Shown: positions 53,669-62,722, numbered from the stretch's first letter. The stretch: 64,000 nt of DNA from Halobacteriales archaeon QS_4_69_225 (GCA_003020965.1 PXRL01000008.1:106688-170687), one strand, 5' to 3'. Notes: generated by a model not told the origin, from the sequence alone. Program-made: numbers and translations.

Positions 53669-54751
53669 ATGAATCTTCGAGAATCGTTTGACGCACCCGC
53701 TCCCGCTATTGTGCTCGCTGAAGGGGAGTTTGGGAAAACCGGTGGAAAAACCTCGAACGGAGTTGTCATTCATAGCGAGCTGTTCGACGCGCGAGCGGTC
53801 ATTGACTCCGCGACGGCCGGGCAATCGCCAGCGGACGTACTCTGCCGGGAGGATGTCCCAGATATCCCCATCGTTGACTCCGTCTCGGAGGCGCTGGAGG
53901 CCGCGCCGAAGGCGGAGGCCCTTATAATCGGGGTCGCTCCAGCGGGTGGAGAGCTACCGGATGCATGGATTTCCGGTATTGAGGAGGCGGTCCGCGCGGG
54001 TTGTGACATTGTTTCTGGGCTCCATACCTTCCTCAGCGAGGACGAGCACTGGGCCGATCTGGCCGAGGCCCACGATGCACGCATCTTCGACTTACGCAAG
54101 CCGCCCAGAGACGAGGAGCTCCGAGTCGGTGACGGCTCCGTCGACGAGGTCGATGCCGACGTGGTGCTCACGCTCGGCACTGACTGCGCCGTCGGCAAGC
54201 GTACGACGACGTTCGAGCTCTACCGCGCCGCCCGGGAAGAGGGATTGAATGCGGGCTGGGTTGCGACCGGCCAAACCGGAATAATGGTCGGCGCTCAGGC
54301 GGGCGTCGTCATCGATCGCGTGCCTGCGGACTTCGCTGCCGGTGCGGTTGAGGACCTCGTGAAAGAGGTGGGTGCTGACCATGACCTCGTGTTCGTCGAG
54401 GGCCAAGCATCGCTCACCCACCGCGCATACTCCAATGTCACACTGGCCATTCTTCACGGCTCGTGGCCTGACGCGGTAGTCATCGCCGACGAGCCCGAAC
54501 GCACTAGTCGAACCCACTTCGAGCAATTCCTCGTCGAGGGCGTCGAGATCGAGATCTCCCTGATCGAGGAGCTTTCCGAAGCCGACGTAGCAGCTGTCTC
54601 GACATGGGGCGACCCTAAAGTCGAGCGCGAGCGCTACGACCTCCCGGTAGCGAACATCTACGAGGAGAAGGGTCTGGACAAGCTCCTGTCTGCTGTTCAG
54701 GAGACGTGCGCTGATCGCACGTCGAGCAGCCCTGCGAGGGAGCGCTCATGA
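53669..54751 (+). CDS. dgcN: DUF1611 protein; D-glutamate N-acetyltransferase DgcN-like
   Basis: This 360-residue DUF1611 protein has AIVLAEGEFGKTGGKTSNGV at the N-terminus and a P-loop-like segment LTLGTDCAVGKRTTTFELY near residue 170. GWVATGQTGIMVGAQAGVVI and FVEGQASLTH follow. DUF1611 members paired with a dipeptide-epimerase-like partner have been described as DgcN/DgcA of D-glutamate catabolism, in marine bacteria and haloarchaea (as I recall). ATG 53669 is preceded by ACTTTAAT near 53632. It overlaps the next gene by 4 bases, so the pair is coupled. Confidence 0.8.
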   Translation: MNLRESFDAPAPAIVLAEGEFGKTGGKTSNGVVIHSELFDARAVIDSATAGQSPADVLCREDVPDIPIVDSVSEALEAAPKAEALIIGVAPAGGELPDAWISGIEEAVRAGCDIVSGLHTFLSEDEHWADLAEAHDARIFDLRKPPRDEELRVGDGSVDEVDADVVLTLGTDCAVGKRTTTFELYRAAREEGLNAGWVATGQTGIMVGAQAGVVIDRVPADFAAGAVEDLVKEVGADHDLVFVEGQASLTHRAYSNVTLAILHGSWPDAVVIADEPERTSRTHFEQFLVEGVEIEISLIEELSEADVAAVSTWGDPKVERERYDLPVANIYEEKGLDKLLSAVQETCADRTSSSPARERS

Positions 54752-55806
54752 GTCGTATCGTCGAGCTTACTGCTGAGCCGCTCAATCTACCGCTCTCCGA
54801 CCCGTTCGAAATCTCGCTTGGCGTCCAGCATAATGCGTCAAATGTGCTTGTCACGGTCGAGACGGAAACGGGGGTCACCGGCTATGGCGAGGGCTCGCCT
54901 ATTCCCCCAATTACCGGCGAGACGCAGGCGGCCGCACTCGCGACGGCGCGAGCATCTGCGGAATTGGTTGAGGACCGCTCTGTGGCGGCCTACCGTGAGA
55001 CGGTCGGTGACCTTCGGAGTACCTTCCCTGGGATGGTTTCGGCGCTGTTCGCCGTTGAGACAGCGGTGCTCGATGCGTACTGTCGGGAGAACGAGATACC
55101 GCTATCGGCGCTGTTCGGTGGCCCGCCTGACCCCGTCGAGACAGATATGACTATTCCCATCGTCGGACCCGACGATGCAACCCGGCGCGCGAGTGACGCG
55201 GCTGAGTGCGGTTATGAGCATCTGAAGATCAAGACTGGCAATGATGTAGCGGAAGACGTAGAACGTGTTGTCGCCGTCCAAGAGGCCGCACCCGACGCTG
55301 CAATCAAGATCGACGCGAACCAGGGGTGGACGCCAAAGGAAACAGTCGAATTCGGCAACGCGGTGGCCGAGCAGGGAGTCAACCTCGAACTCATCGAGCA
55401 GCCCACTCCCGCCGACGATATCACTGGCTTGGCTGACGCACGTCAGCGAACAAACGTCCCAATCGCCGCCGATGAGTCTGTTTTCACGCCGACTGACGCG
55501 ATCCAAGTAGTTCGTGAGGGGGCCGCAGACATCATTAATGTCAAGCTGGGCAAGTCGGGTCCGCTGGCGGTCGCCGAGATTGTGGCTATTGCACAGGGTG
55601 CAAATCTTGATTGTATGATCGGCTGTATGCTAGAAAGCGCGATTGGTATTCACACCAGCGGCCATGTGGTCGCGGGAACAGGAGCGTTCTCCTATGCGGA
55701 TCTTGATGGCAACCGGCTACTCGCGGAGGATGTTATTGAAACCGACCGTGGCCCGGTACATTATATCTCAGGGCCGGGCCACGGGGTGAAGCCCAGAAAT
55801 TCTTAA
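54748..55806 (+). CDS. dgcA: dipeptide epimerase / N-acetyl-D-glutamate racemase DgcA-like (enolase superfamily)
   Basis: This 352-residue muconate-lactonising-subgroup enzyme has the N-terminal capping domain, then the barrel: HLKIKTG (K-x-K base), KIDANQGW (Asp), ELIEQPTP (Glu), IAADESVF (Asp) and INVKLGKSG (second Lys). YADLDGNRLL gives the Asp-x-Asp that binds the amino group in Ala-Glu epimerases. Substrate may be L-Ala-D/L-Glu from peptidoglycan or N-acetyl-D-glutamate. It is coupled to the DUF1611 gene. Confidence 0.85.
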   Translation: MSRIVELTAEPLNLPLSDPFEISLGVQHNASNVLVTVETETGVTGYGEGSPIPPITGETQAAALATARASAELVEDRSVAAYRETVGDLRSTFPGMVSALFAVETAVLDAYCRENEIPLSALFGGPPDPVETDMTIPIVGPDDATRRASDAAECGYEHLKIKTGNDVAEDVERVVAVQEAAPDAAIKIDANQGWTPKETVEFGNAVAEQGVNLELIEQPTPADDITGLADARQRTNVPIAADESVFTPTDAIQVVREGAADIINVKLGKSGPLAVAEIVAIAQGANLDCMIGCMLESAIGIHTSGHVVAGTGAFSYADLDGNRLLAEDVIETDRGPVHYISGPGHGVKPRNS

Positions 55807-55977
55807 TGTATAGTGAGCGATTCGTTTTCTCTATGTTTGTTTCTTCAATAGGAAGATCTAATTACCTCTACGAGCGCGATGGGTCCCCGACTAATTTGGT
55901 CGGATAGATCTTAATTCGAACAACTTCCTACTGACAGAAATCGGTGAAGTTTACGCAATTCTTCAGCCTTACTGGCC

Positions 55978-56859
55978 CTACTCGAGATCGGGGCCGTGGC
56001 GAGCCGTGCTACACATCTGGCACTCCCAGATTGGTTGTCCTGTCCACGCCTCATTCGGGACCGACTCGTGGGTCTTGAACCGATGGTCGGTCGCCTGTCC
56101 GCAGTCTTGACAGTCCAGTTCCTGAGCCGTCGGTACCGACGGAACCTGGCGATCAGTTGCACCCTCACCAGTGGATTCGGCCAGCGCCACCGCTGGAACC
56201 AGCCATACCGCATTGTCGGCGTTGTTGAGGACCGCTTTGAGGCGCGACTCGTCGTGGATGCCGTTCCCTCGCAAGTCGTAGAGCCGCGTCAGGGGCTGCT
56301 CCTGATGCCTCAACGCTTCCTGCCCATGCCATCCATCCCGGTCACGGGCGGCTCTGAGAAGCTGCTCTCCCTCCTCTGACGACACCTGTACCGCGTCGGG
56401 GAGTGAAGGCCATTGCTCGGTCAGCTGGCGCGCCGGTGCCTCATCGAGATCGTAGATGAGCGTATAGTCATTGACGGCTGGCTCCGCCTCATCAGTGGTA
56501 AGGAGGTTTGCCGCGGCACTGCCCTTCGCGACGGCGCCGTAGATTGTGGTCGACTCGACGACTATATGGACGATGCCGAGGAACGTCGTCGACGCTGACT
56601 TGTCTATGCTAGTCGCGTCACTCCCGAGATGATTGGTGAGACAGAGCCGGCATTTCGTCTGTCCATCTGGGACTAATGCTCCACAGGACCGGCACTCGTC
56701 GTCGGTGGTCGCCGGCGCATCAGGGTAGCCACCAGAGCTCGACGCAACGCGTTGCCGTCGGGGGTCACCATCACACCCGTCGTCTAGTCTTGTGTCCGGA
56801 ACGTGGGACGCCTCGCCGGTCGGCCGCAGTTCCTCAAAGTCGGAGTAATGACCGTTCAT
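55978..56859 (-). CDS. haloarchaeal zinc-ribbon protein of unknown function
   Basis: This 293-residue acidic protein has two cysteine clusters. One is near residue 55 (DDECRSCGALVPDGQTKCRLC). The other is at the C-terminus (LDCQDCGQATDHRF, then WECQMCSTARHG). Between them is a soluble domain (TIYGAVAKGSAAANLLTTD, TLIYDLDEAPARQLTEQW) I do not recognise. Similar zinc-ribbon proteins occur on haloarchaeal plasmids and proviruses. ATG 56859 is preferred because upstream residues are not protein-like; ATG 56880 is the alternative. Confidence 0.6.
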   Translation of the reverse strand: MNGHYSDFEELRPTGEASHVPDTRLDDGCDGDPRRQRVASSSGGYPDAPATTDDECRSCGALVPDGQTKCRLCLTNHLGSDATSIDKSASTTFLGIVHIVVESTTIYGAVAKGSAAANLLTTDEAEPAVNDYTLIYDLDEAPARQLTEQWPSLPDAVQVSSEEGEQLLRAARDRDGWHGQEALRHQEQPLTRLYDLRGNGIHDESRLKAVLNNADNAVWLVPAVALAESTGEGATDRQVPSVPTAQELDCQDCGQATDHRFKTHESVPNEAWTGQPIWECQMCSTARHGPDLE

Positions 56860-56962
56860 AGCGCAGTCTACAGAGAGCATGGCTCGTCTTCGTATTTAAG
56901 TTGTAGCGTGAATAAAATAATATGCGGTACAGACGGAAGGACAGCGGGCTGCGCCAGGCGAC

Positions 56963-57860
56963 TTATTCTTCCGACGTATCTCGGCGTGCCTGGACAGTCG
57001 CCTTTGAGGCGTCCGCCACGCCCGCGGCCTCGGATTGCCTCAGCCATCGTCTCTCCTCGCAATCAGCCTTGTAGAGACAGGCCATTGCGAACTCGGCCGG
57101 ACGGGCGTCCATCGTGACGCCGTGCTTCTCGACCTGCTCCGCGAGGTCTCGGACCCGCTGTCGGATTTCGTCCGGACACTCAAGATCCGAGGCTAAACGC
57201 GGCACGAACGTACTAAGGGGAGATAAGTTCTGCAGGAAGCCCCAGCTCCTCGTTCAGGGCTTTGTATGCGCTCGTGACCCGTGACTCCGCGACGCAGGCC
57301 ATTTCGCTGGCCTCGCCTACCCACCGCGAGAGGCCATTGTACCGGCGGCCCCATACACCCTGGCCGCGGTACCTCAATGGATCTTCCTCAGAGCAAATCT
57401 TCGCTCTGGGCGCTCCGGAAGAGCTGACATACTTGATCACGAATCGACTCTGAGAGCCTGAGTGTATTCGCCAGCTGGCGCACTTCGCCCAGTTCGTGTG
57501 CGAGGTTCCATTCCGCCTCGGACGGCCAGCGACCACGGGTCTGCTCACGTCGCATCCGAGCTAGTCGCCGGCGTTTCTGCACTAAGAGTTAATTTCAGTT
57601 TGCATTGGTTCTACACCCAATCTCAGTTGAAAGGCATCAATCGTAGCGGGCCGCTGTCAGCGATGCGCCTGTTCGCTCACGCTTGTCCTCATCGTACGCT
57701 CGCCGCTCCGGCCTGTGACCGAAGCGTTGTTCATTGATAACGAAGCCGCAGTCCTCATAGACGGCTTCGACCGCGTTCACGATGATTCCGCCGTCGCACT
57801 CAGGACATTGGTTGGCGCCCGACTCCGTCTGGATGTTTTCGTTGAAGCTCGTTTCGTAGA
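56963..57860 (-). pseudogene. tfb: decayed transcription initiation factor B (TFB)
   Basis: In order on the minus strand I see four pieces. They are an N-terminal zinc ribbon (CPECDGG...EDCGFVINEQR) with RAYDEDKRERTG; then KRRRLARMRREQTRG, NLAHELGEVRQLANTL, LSESIRDQVCQLFRSA; then YNGLSRWVGEASEMA and YKALNEELGLPAEL; then VPRLASDLECPDEIRQRVRD and DASKATVQARRD. These are TFB with both cyclin repeats. At least four in-frame stops (near 57636, 57597, 57591, 57388) and two frameshifts (near 57350 and 57225) break it. One ribbon Cys reads Tyr. Confidence 0.85.
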
Positions 57861-57998
57861 TAATTGTATGAAAGTGATGAAGCAGCAGGAAATGGTCCAC
57901 CTCAAACAGCATCAGATGTAGCGGACCAGTTCGCAGCAGAAAATAATTAAATGGATAGAAGGTTTTCGGAGTGACACTTAACCCTGTAACAACTCGAT

Positions 57999-58268
57999 TC
58001 AACTTGGAGCGAAAAGGTCTCTGATCAGGTTTAGCAGAGATTCGTGGACATTCTCTAACCCCTGTCTTGAGGAGGTCACCGCTTCTGTGGTTGACAATTT
58101 AGTAACATTCAATATACTCATACTGTTATATTGATTCATACTGATTGTTTGACCGAGGAGCGTTCGGTCTTCGAAGTAGTGAAAGTAGTACCGGGTATAT
58201 TGGTTTTCTTGTTCCGTAATTACTCGTTCGTCAAGCGATATCTGATTGACAACGTATCTTGGAAACAC
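57999..58268 (-). CDS. possible small AT-rich ORF, unknown
   Basis: An 89-residue frame begins 7 bases past the end of the 842-residue gene on the same strand. It has acidic and aromatic residues (YTRYYFHYFEDRTLLGQTIS) and a helical end (GLENVHESLLNLIRDLFAPS). The AT-rich composition matches the gene above. No family is recognised, and it may be spurious or an accessory partner. Confidence 0.3.
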   Translation of the reverse strand: MFPRYVVNQISLDERVITEQENQYTRYYFHYFEDRTLLGQTISMNQYNSMSILNVTKLSTTEAVTSSRQGLENVHESLLNLIRDLFAPS

Positions 58269-58275
58269 AGTAAGG

Positions 58276-60804
58276 CTATGCGGGGAGAATATCTTTCTCT
58301 AAAAATTCTCGAAGCTCAGTAATATCCAAGCCGCTAATAGAAGCCTCATTTCTAAAGTTCTCAAAGAAAATATTAGCATCTTCTCTCGTCAAGTGAACAT
58401 AATATTCTCTATCAATATCCTGATGGTATAATTTCCCGTCATTGAGAGTTAAATAGAGTTGTTCATAGAAGTCGTGGATGTTGTCCTTGATTAGTTCCAT
58501 ATTTTCATTGTAGCCGATGTAGAGTCCAAGGAGAAAATCAGAGTGCATCAATACGGGGATACCATTCCATTTCCTCATTCCATTGAGCTTCTTCGCACCA
58601 ACCGAACCGAAGTTCCCCGGCCTTGCGTTCGTGATGATGATAAAATTCTGGAACTTTGAGTCCGAACTCTTGACTTCATCACTCTTGTAGATTTTGAGTG
58701 CATACGTCCGAAGCATTTCAGCTTCTTTTGAAGACATATTGATCTCATCCTTCGTAGTGAATTTCCCGTCGTAGGCGAACGAACGGAAGTACTCGTTGGC
58801 ATTTCGATAAAAGAATAGTTCTCCGAAGCCATCTGGTTGATTACCTCGTCTTTTCTCTCCCCACTGCTCCGTGCTTACTATAGCTTGTTTGATCATGTGG
58901 AAAACATCCTGCTCAAACTCACTACCACTGTAATCCTCAGGCTCGGTTACTAATTTCCCGAGCTGTTTGAACGCATCATGGGCGTTATCAGAAATCCTCT
59001 TTTCAGTCGTTCTAGCAACACTGTGAAGACGCTTAGAAATGTAGTCATCCGGCAGTTCGTCATCTATGTCTTTTTTGATAAGGTCACTCAAATCAATAAC
59101 TTCGGAGGTAATTTCTTCGATCAGGTTCTCGTCTATCACTGTTCCTGGATTAAGAACAAGAACTGGATGGATACTCTTTCGGAGGTACTCTGCACTTCCG
59201 GGCGTCAGGTTACCTCCTTCTACGTTTAGCAGGACACGGATGATTTCGCTCTCATCCCCAATTTGGTAGAATTCGAATTCGCGTCCGTAGATACCTTCTC
59301 GCTTCTGTCCATAGTAGGTGAGACACTCATCTTTGACTAATTTCTCGAAGTACCGACGAGTACCAGATTTACTCAGATCAAGCTCGAATGAGTTATAGAA
59401 GACTTCAAGATTCCCTCCACATTTTTGACACGTGTCATAGTCTCTAAGATAAATATTTTCACAGCCTTCACATTGTTTATGTTCCACGCTGTCCTTGTCT
59501 AGAACTCCCAAATCATCGGTAAGCGTCTCAACCAGATCATCGTCTCGGATGTATCGGGCTTCATAAGCGGAGACACCCTTGAGCATCTGCGAAATCAAAC
59601 GCTCTCTGGTTTTCGCCACAAGATGAAGGGGGATTTTTTCGTTTAATGGAATTCCGAAGTCCTTGTGAAAAATCTCAGAGATTTGCTTTTGACGAGTCTC
59701 TGACCTTGTTTTTATATCAGCGTTTAACTTTAGAAAATTATTCTCAATATTCTCTTCAATCTTCACGCGAGCATTGGTTCCAAGATGGCTAAACCAGAAT
59801 TTCCGTATGTTCTGGAGATTGATATCTGCAATCTCATCTGAGAACTTGGCGAGAACTGGCCGGATATCGCGTTCCTCCGATTGCTTGGAGAGAGCAATTG
59901 GAATGGAGGGTTGAGTATTCGTTTGCCGGAGCTGAGCCGAGAGAATAGAGTTGTCATCATCTTCAATATCAATCTTCGTGAACTCATCGGCAAACCGTGA
60001 CGCCATCAATTCGTCATTATCCTCAATCCAGTCTGCCTCAACTGTCAATATTGAAAATACTTCTTCAATCTTGGTATTGAGCGTCTCTCTAATCGCAGAA
60101 CTTGAAGTATCAATTCTAATCGTACCCTCATTATGATTCACCTCAAGAAATACTGTTTTTATGTCCCGTCTCCGCTGTGATCCGCTTACCATATCGCGAG
60201 CTTCTCTGTCAGAAGCCTGTCGATCGATACTAAAGATGGTAGAATCCTCAAACTCGATTCTATTCCGGGTATTATACCTGAAGTTCCTTGCACGAGTTTT
60301 CCTAGAAAGGGTCATTTGGAGACCTCGGCTATTTTCCTCAAATCGGGATCTGTAATCGTTGGGGATTTGATTCTGAACTCGATATCTGATTTTATCAGAA
60401 CTATCGAGCCAATCATTGTACAAGAATATATGATATACGAGGTTCTCATCATCATCAAGTAGCTGTTCTAATACATATTCGATTTCCTCTCCTTGACGGA
60501 CAGAGTGTCCTCTCTTTGACGCGAGATCTCGAATAGAGAGCCGTTTGTCATCAAGGAATTTGTATAGAGAGAATACAAAAACTGTTTCTTCAGACTGTCT
60601 AAGAAGTTTCTCGAAAATACTCCCTTTTGATGCATCAATACCCGCAAATTCCAACGTCAGATCAAGAAAATTGGACGTCGTACTATTTAATATATCGCTG
60701 AATTGACCTCGGTATGTGCTACTCCAATTATCTTGATAGACAGAATATTCGAGGGGGACGAGTTCGGTAGTTTGCGAAATAATATCGCCAACATTACTAG
60801 ACAT
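58276..60804 (-). CDS. 842-residue zinc-ribbon protein with a PD-(D/E)XK-like C-terminus; candidate defence nuclease
   Basis: I do not recognise a named family. Residues 1 to about 430 are mostly helical and rich in charged residues. Residues about 450-475 have a four-Cys zinc ribbon (KQCEGCENIYLRDYDTCQKC). Toward the C-terminus FEQDVFHMIKQAI, then RGNQPDGFGELFF and SFAYDGKFTTKDE give a pattern E...PD...DxK that fits the PD-(D/E)XK nuclease core. The gene is visibly AT-rich compared with all neighbours, indicating acquisition. A TATTAAG box near 60830 precedes the ATG. Function is inferred only from this pattern and context. Confidence 0.6.
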   Translation of the reverse strand: MSSNVGDIISQTTELVPLEYSVYQDNWSSTYRGQFSDILNSTTSNFLDLTLEFAGIDASKGSIFEKLLRQSEETVFVFSLYKFLDDKRLSIRDLASKRGHSVRQGEEIEYVLEQLLDDDENLVYHIFLYNDWLDSSDKIRYRVQNQIPNDYRSRFEENSRGLQMTLSRKTRARNFRYNTRNRIEFEDSTIFSIDRQASDREARDMVSGSQRRRDIKTVFLEVNHNEGTIRIDTSSSAIRETLNTKIEEVFSILTVEADWIEDNDELMASRFADEFTKIDIEDDDNSILSAQLRQTNTQPSIPIALSKQSEERDIRPVLAKFSDEIADINLQNIRKFWFSHLGTNARVKIEENIENNFLKLNADIKTRSETRQKQISEIFHKDFGIPLNEKIPLHLVAKTRERLISQMLKGVSAYEARYIRDDDLVETLTDDLGVLDKDSVEHKQCEGCENIYLRDYDTCQKCGGNLEVFYNSFELDLSKSGTRRYFEKLVKDECLTYYGQKREGIYGREFEFYQIGDESEIIRVLLNVEGGNLTPGSAEYLRKSIHPVLVLNPGTVIDENLIEEITSEVIDLSDLIKKDIDDELPDDYISKRLHSVARTTEKRISDNAHDAFKQLGKLVTEPEDYSGSEFEQDVFHMIKQAIVSTEQWGEKRRGNQPDGFGELFFYRNANEYFRSFAYDGKFTTKDEINMSSKEAEMLRTYALKIYKSDEVKSSDSKFQNFIIITNARPGNFGSVGAKKLNGMRKWNGIPVLMHSDFLLGLYIGYNENMELIKDNIHDFYEQLYLTLNDGKLYHQDIDREYYVHLTREDANIFFENFRNEASISGLDITELREFLEKDILPA

Positions 60805-61105
60805 ACGATTATCGTACCACCAGGGTTACTTAATATTGACCCCTCACTCGAACAGTTCATCTCCGGTTCTAAGGTATGGTTAATCACTTAGTGTCTACGG
60901 AGTACTTCGGGCGTTTGTGCGACTGCACTTCTCGCGAGGCCAGACGACTTACTCTGGTCCTACACCGACTCTTAAGATTCATTGATAAGTACTATATCCG
61001 TATCCGAGGTTGTGGCTGCGCGCGCAGCGACCGCAGGGAGCGAGCACGGAGCGGTGGGGCTTGGGCTGGTCCGGCACACATCAAAAAAGAGGGAAACTCA
61101 GCCCC
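60805..61105. other. non-coding gap with a 14-base palindrome and GC-rich repeat
   Basis: No gene. It carries the promoter of the nuclease-like gene, a palindrome GCTGCGCGCGCAGC at 61015-61028, and the 16-base block GCGACCGCAGGGAGCG at 61027-61042 that recurs at 62342-62357. Confidence 0.4.
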
Positions 61106-61966
61106 TTATTCTTTCCACCAGCGGCGGTCGCGCTCTGGGAAGACGATCATGCTGTCGTAGGTGACTGCGAGGGAACAGCGCTCCTGATGCCAATTCTTTT
61201 TGACCGCACGCATCCGGACTTTCTCTCCTTCACGGGCAATCCGGGGATCGGACTTCACCCAGCTGGTGAACTTCGTGTGCCCGGTTTCGTCTGCAATGAG
61301 GCCAACCTGCTCGATGTTCGGGCTACTGGGTTCCCAGAGGATCTGGATTGTATCTTCAACACTCACCTCGTCGGTCGGCACGTCCGGAACGTCCTCTATC
61401 GGGCAGATGGCGCCCGGGGCCGCTTTGAGCCTGTCCATCGTCGCGAACATCGCTTCGGTGATGTCCTGGCCTTTGGCGACCCGCTTTGCGAGTGCCCGCG
61501 AGACGGCCGCCCGACTGTGATCGGTGCGAAGCCGCCGTGCCATCCGGTCTGCTTCCCGGTTCACCTCCGCCAGCTCCATCCGCGAGAGGCGCTCACGTGG
61601 GTCCGTCCGGTCCGGCGTGCGTTCCATCCGCTTTTCATTCTGCATCTCGGTGACGACTTCACGGGTCCGCCGCGCCCGTCCGTTCTGGCTACTCAGCGCC
61701 GCTCGAGCACTGATCTGCTTCAACTCGGCTTCCCTTGCGCGAATCTCCTCTTCCTGGGCCAGCGGCAGATACGAGAAGTCCTGAACGATTCCGTCGGGGT
61801 GGTTGGAATCTACCTTCGCCTGCTTCTCCTGTTCGACTGTCGCCCGGAACTCCGGCTGCTCGTCGACGACCTCGAAGCCGTCCTCGTTGACGCTGGTGTC
61901 CTCGGCTCGTTCGAATGCCTGTTCATCGACCGAAACTTCATTACTCGAAAGCTGCTTATCTGACAT
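61106..61966 (-). CDS. OB-fold (RPA-like) nucleic-acid-binding protein of plasmid type
   Basis: This 286-residue protein has an acidic, helical first half (AQEEEIRAREAELKQISA, DPRERLSRMELAEVNREAD). A C-terminal OB-fold-like domain of about 90 residues follows: TIQILWEPSSPNIEQVGL, ADETGHTKFTSWVKSD, GEKVRMRAVKKNWHQER and DSMIVFPERDRRWWKE. Related proteins of haloarchaeal plasmids are annotated as DNA-binding proteins, perhaps single-strand binding. ATG 61966 is used since the few residues before it do not add to the fold. Confidence 0.65.
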   Translation of the reverse strand: MSDKQLSSNEVSVDEQAFERAEDTSVNEDGFEVVDEQPEFRATVEQEKQAKVDSNHPDGIVQDFSYLPLAQEEEIRAREAELKQISARAALSSQNGRARRTREVVTEMQNEKRMERTPDRTDPRERLSRMELAEVNREADRMARRLRTDHSRAAVSRALAKRVAKGQDITEAMFATMDRLKAAPGAICPIEDVPDVPTDEVSVEDTIQILWEPSSPNIEQVGLIADETGHTKFTSWVKSDPRIAREGEKVRMRAVKKNWHQERCSLAVTYDSMIVFPERDRRWWKE

Positions 61967-62057
61967 TGGAGGTAGCACTCCTGAAGGCGCTCACGCGCCG
62001 CCACCGCGATGCCCTTACATCGCGGCTTTCCGACGACAACGACCGGCAGTACTGACT

Positions 62058-62110
62058 GCGCGCTCTCGCTCGCGCCTTCGCGAGCCCTGTGGGCGCGAGC
62101 GAGAGCGCGC
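62058..62110. repeat. perfect 19-base inverted repeat
   Basis: GCGCGCTCTCGCTCGCGCC at 62058-62076 pairs completely with 62092-62110 across a 15-base loop. It could form a strong hairpin or cruciform just upstream of the OB-fold gene. Confidence 0.7.
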
Positions 62111-62341
62111 CTCAGGAAAGTCGCTCAGCCAGCACCGCGCGCCGACCCGCCCGGAGCGAGCGGCCAGCGCATTCCCCGTTCGCCGCGACGCAACTACGTC
62201 CGTCGCGGTCGGCGGAGCCGAGGTCCGGAGGACCCGAACGGGTGAAGCGCTGGCGTCGAGGGCACATCCATTTTAGCCCGGCAGTCCGCCCGCTACTGCA
62301 GGCAGACCGCCCGGAATGGTCGGTCGCGAGCGACGCGAGGC

Positions 62342-62357
62342 GCGACCGCAGGGAGCG
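62342..62357. repeat. 16-base direct repeat GCGACCGCAGGGAGCG, second copy
   Basis: This block is identical to 61027-61042, and a weaker version (GCGACCGGAGGGAGCCG) follows at 62372. The copies flank the OB-fold gene. Confidence 0.5.
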
Positions 62358-62517
62358 CCTCGACGCGAACGGCGACCGGAGGGAGCCGTGAGCAGGTGGA
62401 GGGCGGCAGCAGCGCGCGGGGCGGGCTGTCTCGAACCATCTGTTCATTCGGTCTTAACGCTCGGTGCTCCAGCCGCTACCCTGGTGGACTCAGAAAGGGC
62501 GAGGCTGCCTCGGTCAC

Positions 62518-62722
62518 CGGGAGACGTAGTCTCCCGAGCTCACGGCGCCTCGCGCCGTGAACGTCCCCCGACCCCGCAAGCACCGCAGGGACGAGGCGCG
62601 CAGCGGCGTTCTCGTGAGCGTAGCGAACGAGGGCCAGCGAGACGCAGTCTCGCGCGGTCGCGGGACGTCGAGCAACGGGAGAGCAAAGCTCTCCCGAGCC
62701 AACGGGCGGCAAAGCCGCCCGT
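62518..62722. repeat. array of six short hairpins, each with a 3-base loop
   Basis: The stems are 62518-62536 (CGGGAGAC, loop GTA), 62540-62560 (TCACGGCGC, loop CTC), 62611-62631 (CTCGTGAGC, loop GTA, with two G-A mismatches), 62637-62653 (GCGAGAC, loop GCA), 62676-62696 (CGGGAGAGC, loop AAA) and 62702-62722 (ACGGGCGGC, loop AAA). Five have perfect arms. The stems differ in sequence but share the loop size. Confidence 0.7.

Noticed and set aside
62041..62720. Possible CRISPR array because of repeated short palindromes
   Set aside because: Stems differ in sequence, spacing is irregular and no unit repeats with constant spacers are present.
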